Shown: positions 6,040 through 7,233 of the stretch, one piece after another
How positions within the stretch are numbered: the stretch's first letter is position 1
Layout: every line of letters begins with the position of its first letter
Source of the DNA: Planctomycetaceae bacterium
GTDB taxonomy: Bacteria; Planctomycetota; Planctomycetia; Pirellulales; Thermoguttaceae
Assembly (NCBI GenBank): GCA_031282385.1
Contig: JAITDV010000127.1
Coordinates: forward strand, 1 to 7,233
Direction of reading: 5' to 3'
DNA: 7,233 nt
Made by a program: the position numbers and the translations under genes
The notes under the pieces: generated by a model
Databases searched by the model: none
What the model was told of the DNA's origin: nothing
Seen by the model: the letters and a program-made list of their open reading frames with translations, nothing else

Positions 6040-6753
6040 ATGCCTTTTTCGAATATGTCAATGGTTCAACTTTCGCGTTATCTTCATTTACCGGAAGACC
6101 AAGTTAAGAAGTTGGTTGATCGTGGTTTGATACCTTCGCGTCGGATTAATGGGGAGTTATTGATTTCTAAGGATGAGGTTCATCGTTGGCTTGAGCATCG
6201 TATTGGGGTTTCGGATGAAGTGGAGTTAGTTCGGGTTGAGCGTGCGCTTGATGGTTCGGTTCCAGTGGGTCAAGTTGAGGAATCTGTTGTGGTTTCGCAT
6301 TTATTTCCGGCGGGTTCGATAATGATTCCGTTGGAGGCGAGAACGCGTGATTCGGCGATTCGGTCAATGGTTCATTTAGCGGTGGGGACGGGTTTATTGT
6401 GGGACGAATCGGCAATGATAGAAGCGATCAAGGTACGAGAGGAGTTGCATTCGACGGCGTTGGACAATGGAGTTGCGTTTTTGCATCCGCGCAGACCGAT
6501 GTCGGGAATTTTGGGAGACACGTTTTTAGTGCTTGGGTTAACGGGCAAAGGGATTCCGTTTGGTGATGAGGGACGTTTGACGGATGTTTTTTTTCTTATT
6601 TGTTCGATGAGTGATAGGGTGCATTTGAGAATATTGGCAAGATTGAGTAGAATTTTATCAGTTCCGAATTTTTTATCGGATTTGCGGGGAGTGAAGGACG
6701 AACAAGAAGTACGAGATTTGATTGGGTCGGTTGAGGAGTCAATTGCAAGTTAG
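6040..6753 (+). CDS. Excisionase-type HTH fused to a PTS EIIA (PtsN/fructose-type) domain, predicted phospho-responsive regulator
   Basis: This is a 237-residue cytoplasmic protein. Residues about 7-53 form a winged-helix/excisionase-like DNA-binding unit (VQLSRYLHLPEDQVKKLVDR, then GLIPSRRINGELLISKDEVH and RWLEHR). After a linker, residues about 90-233 match the EIIA family of fructose/mannitol and nitrogen PTS proteins (IPLEARTRDSAIRSMVHLAV; VREELHSTALDNGVAFLHPR). His149 in GVAFLHPRRP corresponds to the phosphorylated His of the usual GIAxPHxR motif. EIIA accepts phosphate from HPr/NPr; no HPr, EI or EIIB/C gene is in the window, so a regulatory rather than sugar-transport role is inferred. 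ATG at 6040 gives the full N-terminal helix; the ATG at 6055 would also leave the HTH intact. No clear Shine-Dalgarno is seen. Close homologues of this fusion are, to my knowledge, typical of Planctomycetota. Confidence 0.9.
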   Translation: MPFSNMSMVQLSRYLHLPEDQVKKLVDRGLIPSRRINGELLISKDEVHRWLEHRIGVSDEVELVRVERALDGSVPVGQVEESVVVSHLFPAGSIMIPLEARTRDSAIRSMVHLAVGTGLLWDESAMIEAIKVREELHSTALDNGVAFLHPRRPMSGILGDTFLVLGLTGKGIPFGDEGRLTDVFFLICSMSDRVHLRILARLSRILSVPNFLSDLRGVKDEQEVRDLIGSVEESIAS

Positions 6754-6777
6754 ATTTTTTGGTTTATAATATGCGAC

Positions 6778-6791
6778 AACTGGCAGCAGTT
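6778..6791. repeat. Small hairpin after the HTH-EIIA gene
   Basis: aactg-gcag-cagtt forms a 5-bp stem with a 4-base loop 25 bases after the stop codon. No adjacent T-run follows (the nearest is several bases further on), so it is at most a weak 3'-end structure. Confidence 0.25.
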
Positions 6792-6888
6792 CAGACGTGT
6801 GTTTTTGCTAGGGACAAGTAAAAAGGCGTTAGGGCGGCGGAGATTAGCGAGGTTGTTATTTTGTGTCGTAACTGTCTATTTAGTTTTT

Positions 6889-6962
6889 GGGCGATTAGCT
6901 CAGTTGGTTAGAGCGTCTGGTTTACACCCAGAAGGTCAGCGGTTCGAGCCCGTTATCGCCCA
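6889..6962 (+). tRNA. tRNA-Val (anticodon TAC)
   Basis: The 74 bases fold into a standard cloverleaf: acceptor GGGCGAT with ATCGCCC, D arm GCTC-AGTTGGTTA-GAGC, anticodon arm TCTGG-TTTACAC-CCAGA, variable loop AGGTC, and T arm AGCGG-TTCGAGC-CCGTT with one G-T pair. Loop position 33 is T and the anticodon is TAC, which reads valine GUA (and other GUN by wobble). The discriminator is A at 6962 and CCA is not encoded. A promoter is not obvious: ttgtta at 6853 and tattta at 6877 are 18 apart but would start transcription almost at the mature 5' end. Confidence 0.97.
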
Positions 6963-7233
6963 TTTGATCCGGTTTGGCATCATCTGCCAAATCGGATTTT
7001 TTTATGTCCACATTTTCAAAATTGAAAATTTTATGTAACAAATCTTTGGTGTCGTAAGTATTTGACATTGCGTTCTTTGCAGTTGTCATTAACTCGTAAA
7101 TATTCGGCATATTGGCAAGGTTTTTTGTCAAAAAAGGTTGCACATCTTGCGGATATTTTTCAATAATTTTAGGCAACAACTTAGCCACCAAAGTGGCATT
7201 TTCGGTGACCAAAGCATGGAACAACTCTATAAT
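6922..7233 (-). CDS. C-terminal part of an unrecognised protein, running off the right edge and ending inside the tRNA gene
   Basis: The frame is open from the window edge to a TAA at 6924-6922, 104 codons. A TTG at 7224 could be a start, but the frame stays open upstream (Ile-Ile-Glu), so a 3' fragment of a longer gene is more likely. The visible sequence is rich in amphipathic helices (TLVAKLLPKIIEKYPQDVQP, NMPNIYELMTTAKNAM) and I cannot assign it to a family. Codons look plausible up to about the terminator. The last 14 or so residues (MGDNGLEPLTFWV) are simply the antisense of the tRNA 3' half, a tail commonly seen in spurious frames. It is either a real gene whose stop happens to lie in the tRNA or a gene truncated next to it. 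A chance frame is not excluded. Confidence 0.5.
   Translation of the reverse strand: MIELFHALVTENATLVAKLLPKIIEKYPQDVQPFLTKNLANMPNIYELMTTAKNAMSNTYDTKDLLHKIFNFENVDIKKSDLADDAKPDQMGDNGLEPLTFWV
6967..7003 (+). terminator. Intrinsic terminator of the tRNA-Val gene
   Basis: A 13-bp stem (6967-6979 with 6985-6997) has a single G-T wobble and a five-base loop tcatc, and it runs into seven T (6997-7003). It begins four bases after the end of the tRNA, the expected position for a tRNA transcription terminator. The same bases are read through by the minus-strand partial frame at 6922-7233. Confidence 0.9.

Noticed and set aside
6167..6415. Pro-rich 82-codon minus-strand frame
   Set aside because: It is an antisense shadow of the HTH-EIIA gene, whose frame has clear domain content.
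7012..7029. Short palindrome attttcaa-aa-ttgaaaat
   Set aside because: It is AT-rich, lies within the minus-strand partial gene, and is within chance expectation for this composition.
6799..7038. 79-codon plus-strand frame across the tRNA-Val gene
   Set aside because: Its middle (QLVRASGLHPEGQRFEPV) is the direct translation of the tRNA, and the rest is terminator and flanking sequence.

Overview
The window looks like a moderately AT-rich chromosomal segment from a member of the Planctomycetota, most likely Pirellulales-like. The argument rests on gene content, not a database search. It carries a very large secreted Ycf48/BNR-type propeller protein with a TPR-like helical part and a CBM9-like C-terminus. 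It also carries a lipoprotein/TPR/two-helix/SH3 protein of the BatE type, and an excisionase-type HTH fused to a PTS EIIA domain. The HTH-EIIA fusion and the giant propeller protein are both arrangements I associate with that phylum. There are no ribosomal or core housekeeping protein genes, so the assignment is tentative.

Layout. Bases 1-368 are non-coding and begin with one copy of a short dispersed repeat. Bases 369-4187 (+) are one giant exported protein of 1272 residues. After a 162-base gap comes a 276-residue BatE-like lipoprotein (4350-5180, +). Bases 5181-6039 have no credible gene but are crowded with palindromes and repeats: a 30-bp-arm near-perfect inverted repeat, two further copies of the dispersed repeat, a second long hairpin, and a run of small GC hairpins spaced 27-41 bases apart. 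The HTH-EIIA regulator follows (6040-6753, +), preceded by a 7-bp perfect dyad. Then come tRNA-Val(TAC) (6889-6962, +), an intrinsic terminator (6967-7003), and on the minus strand the 3' end of an unrecognised gene that runs off the right edge.

How the parts relate. The propeller protein and the BatE-like protein lie in tandem and both act outside or at the membrane, so they may be functionally linked, but the gap between them is large enough for separate promoters. The HTH-EIIA protein stands alone as a presumed phosphorylation-responsive regulator. I see no defence system, CRISPR array, intact insertion sequence or biosynthetic cluster. The most unusual items are the propeller protein, with an apparently inactivated deacetylase-like middle domain, and the repeat-dense 5.2-6.0 kb interval.
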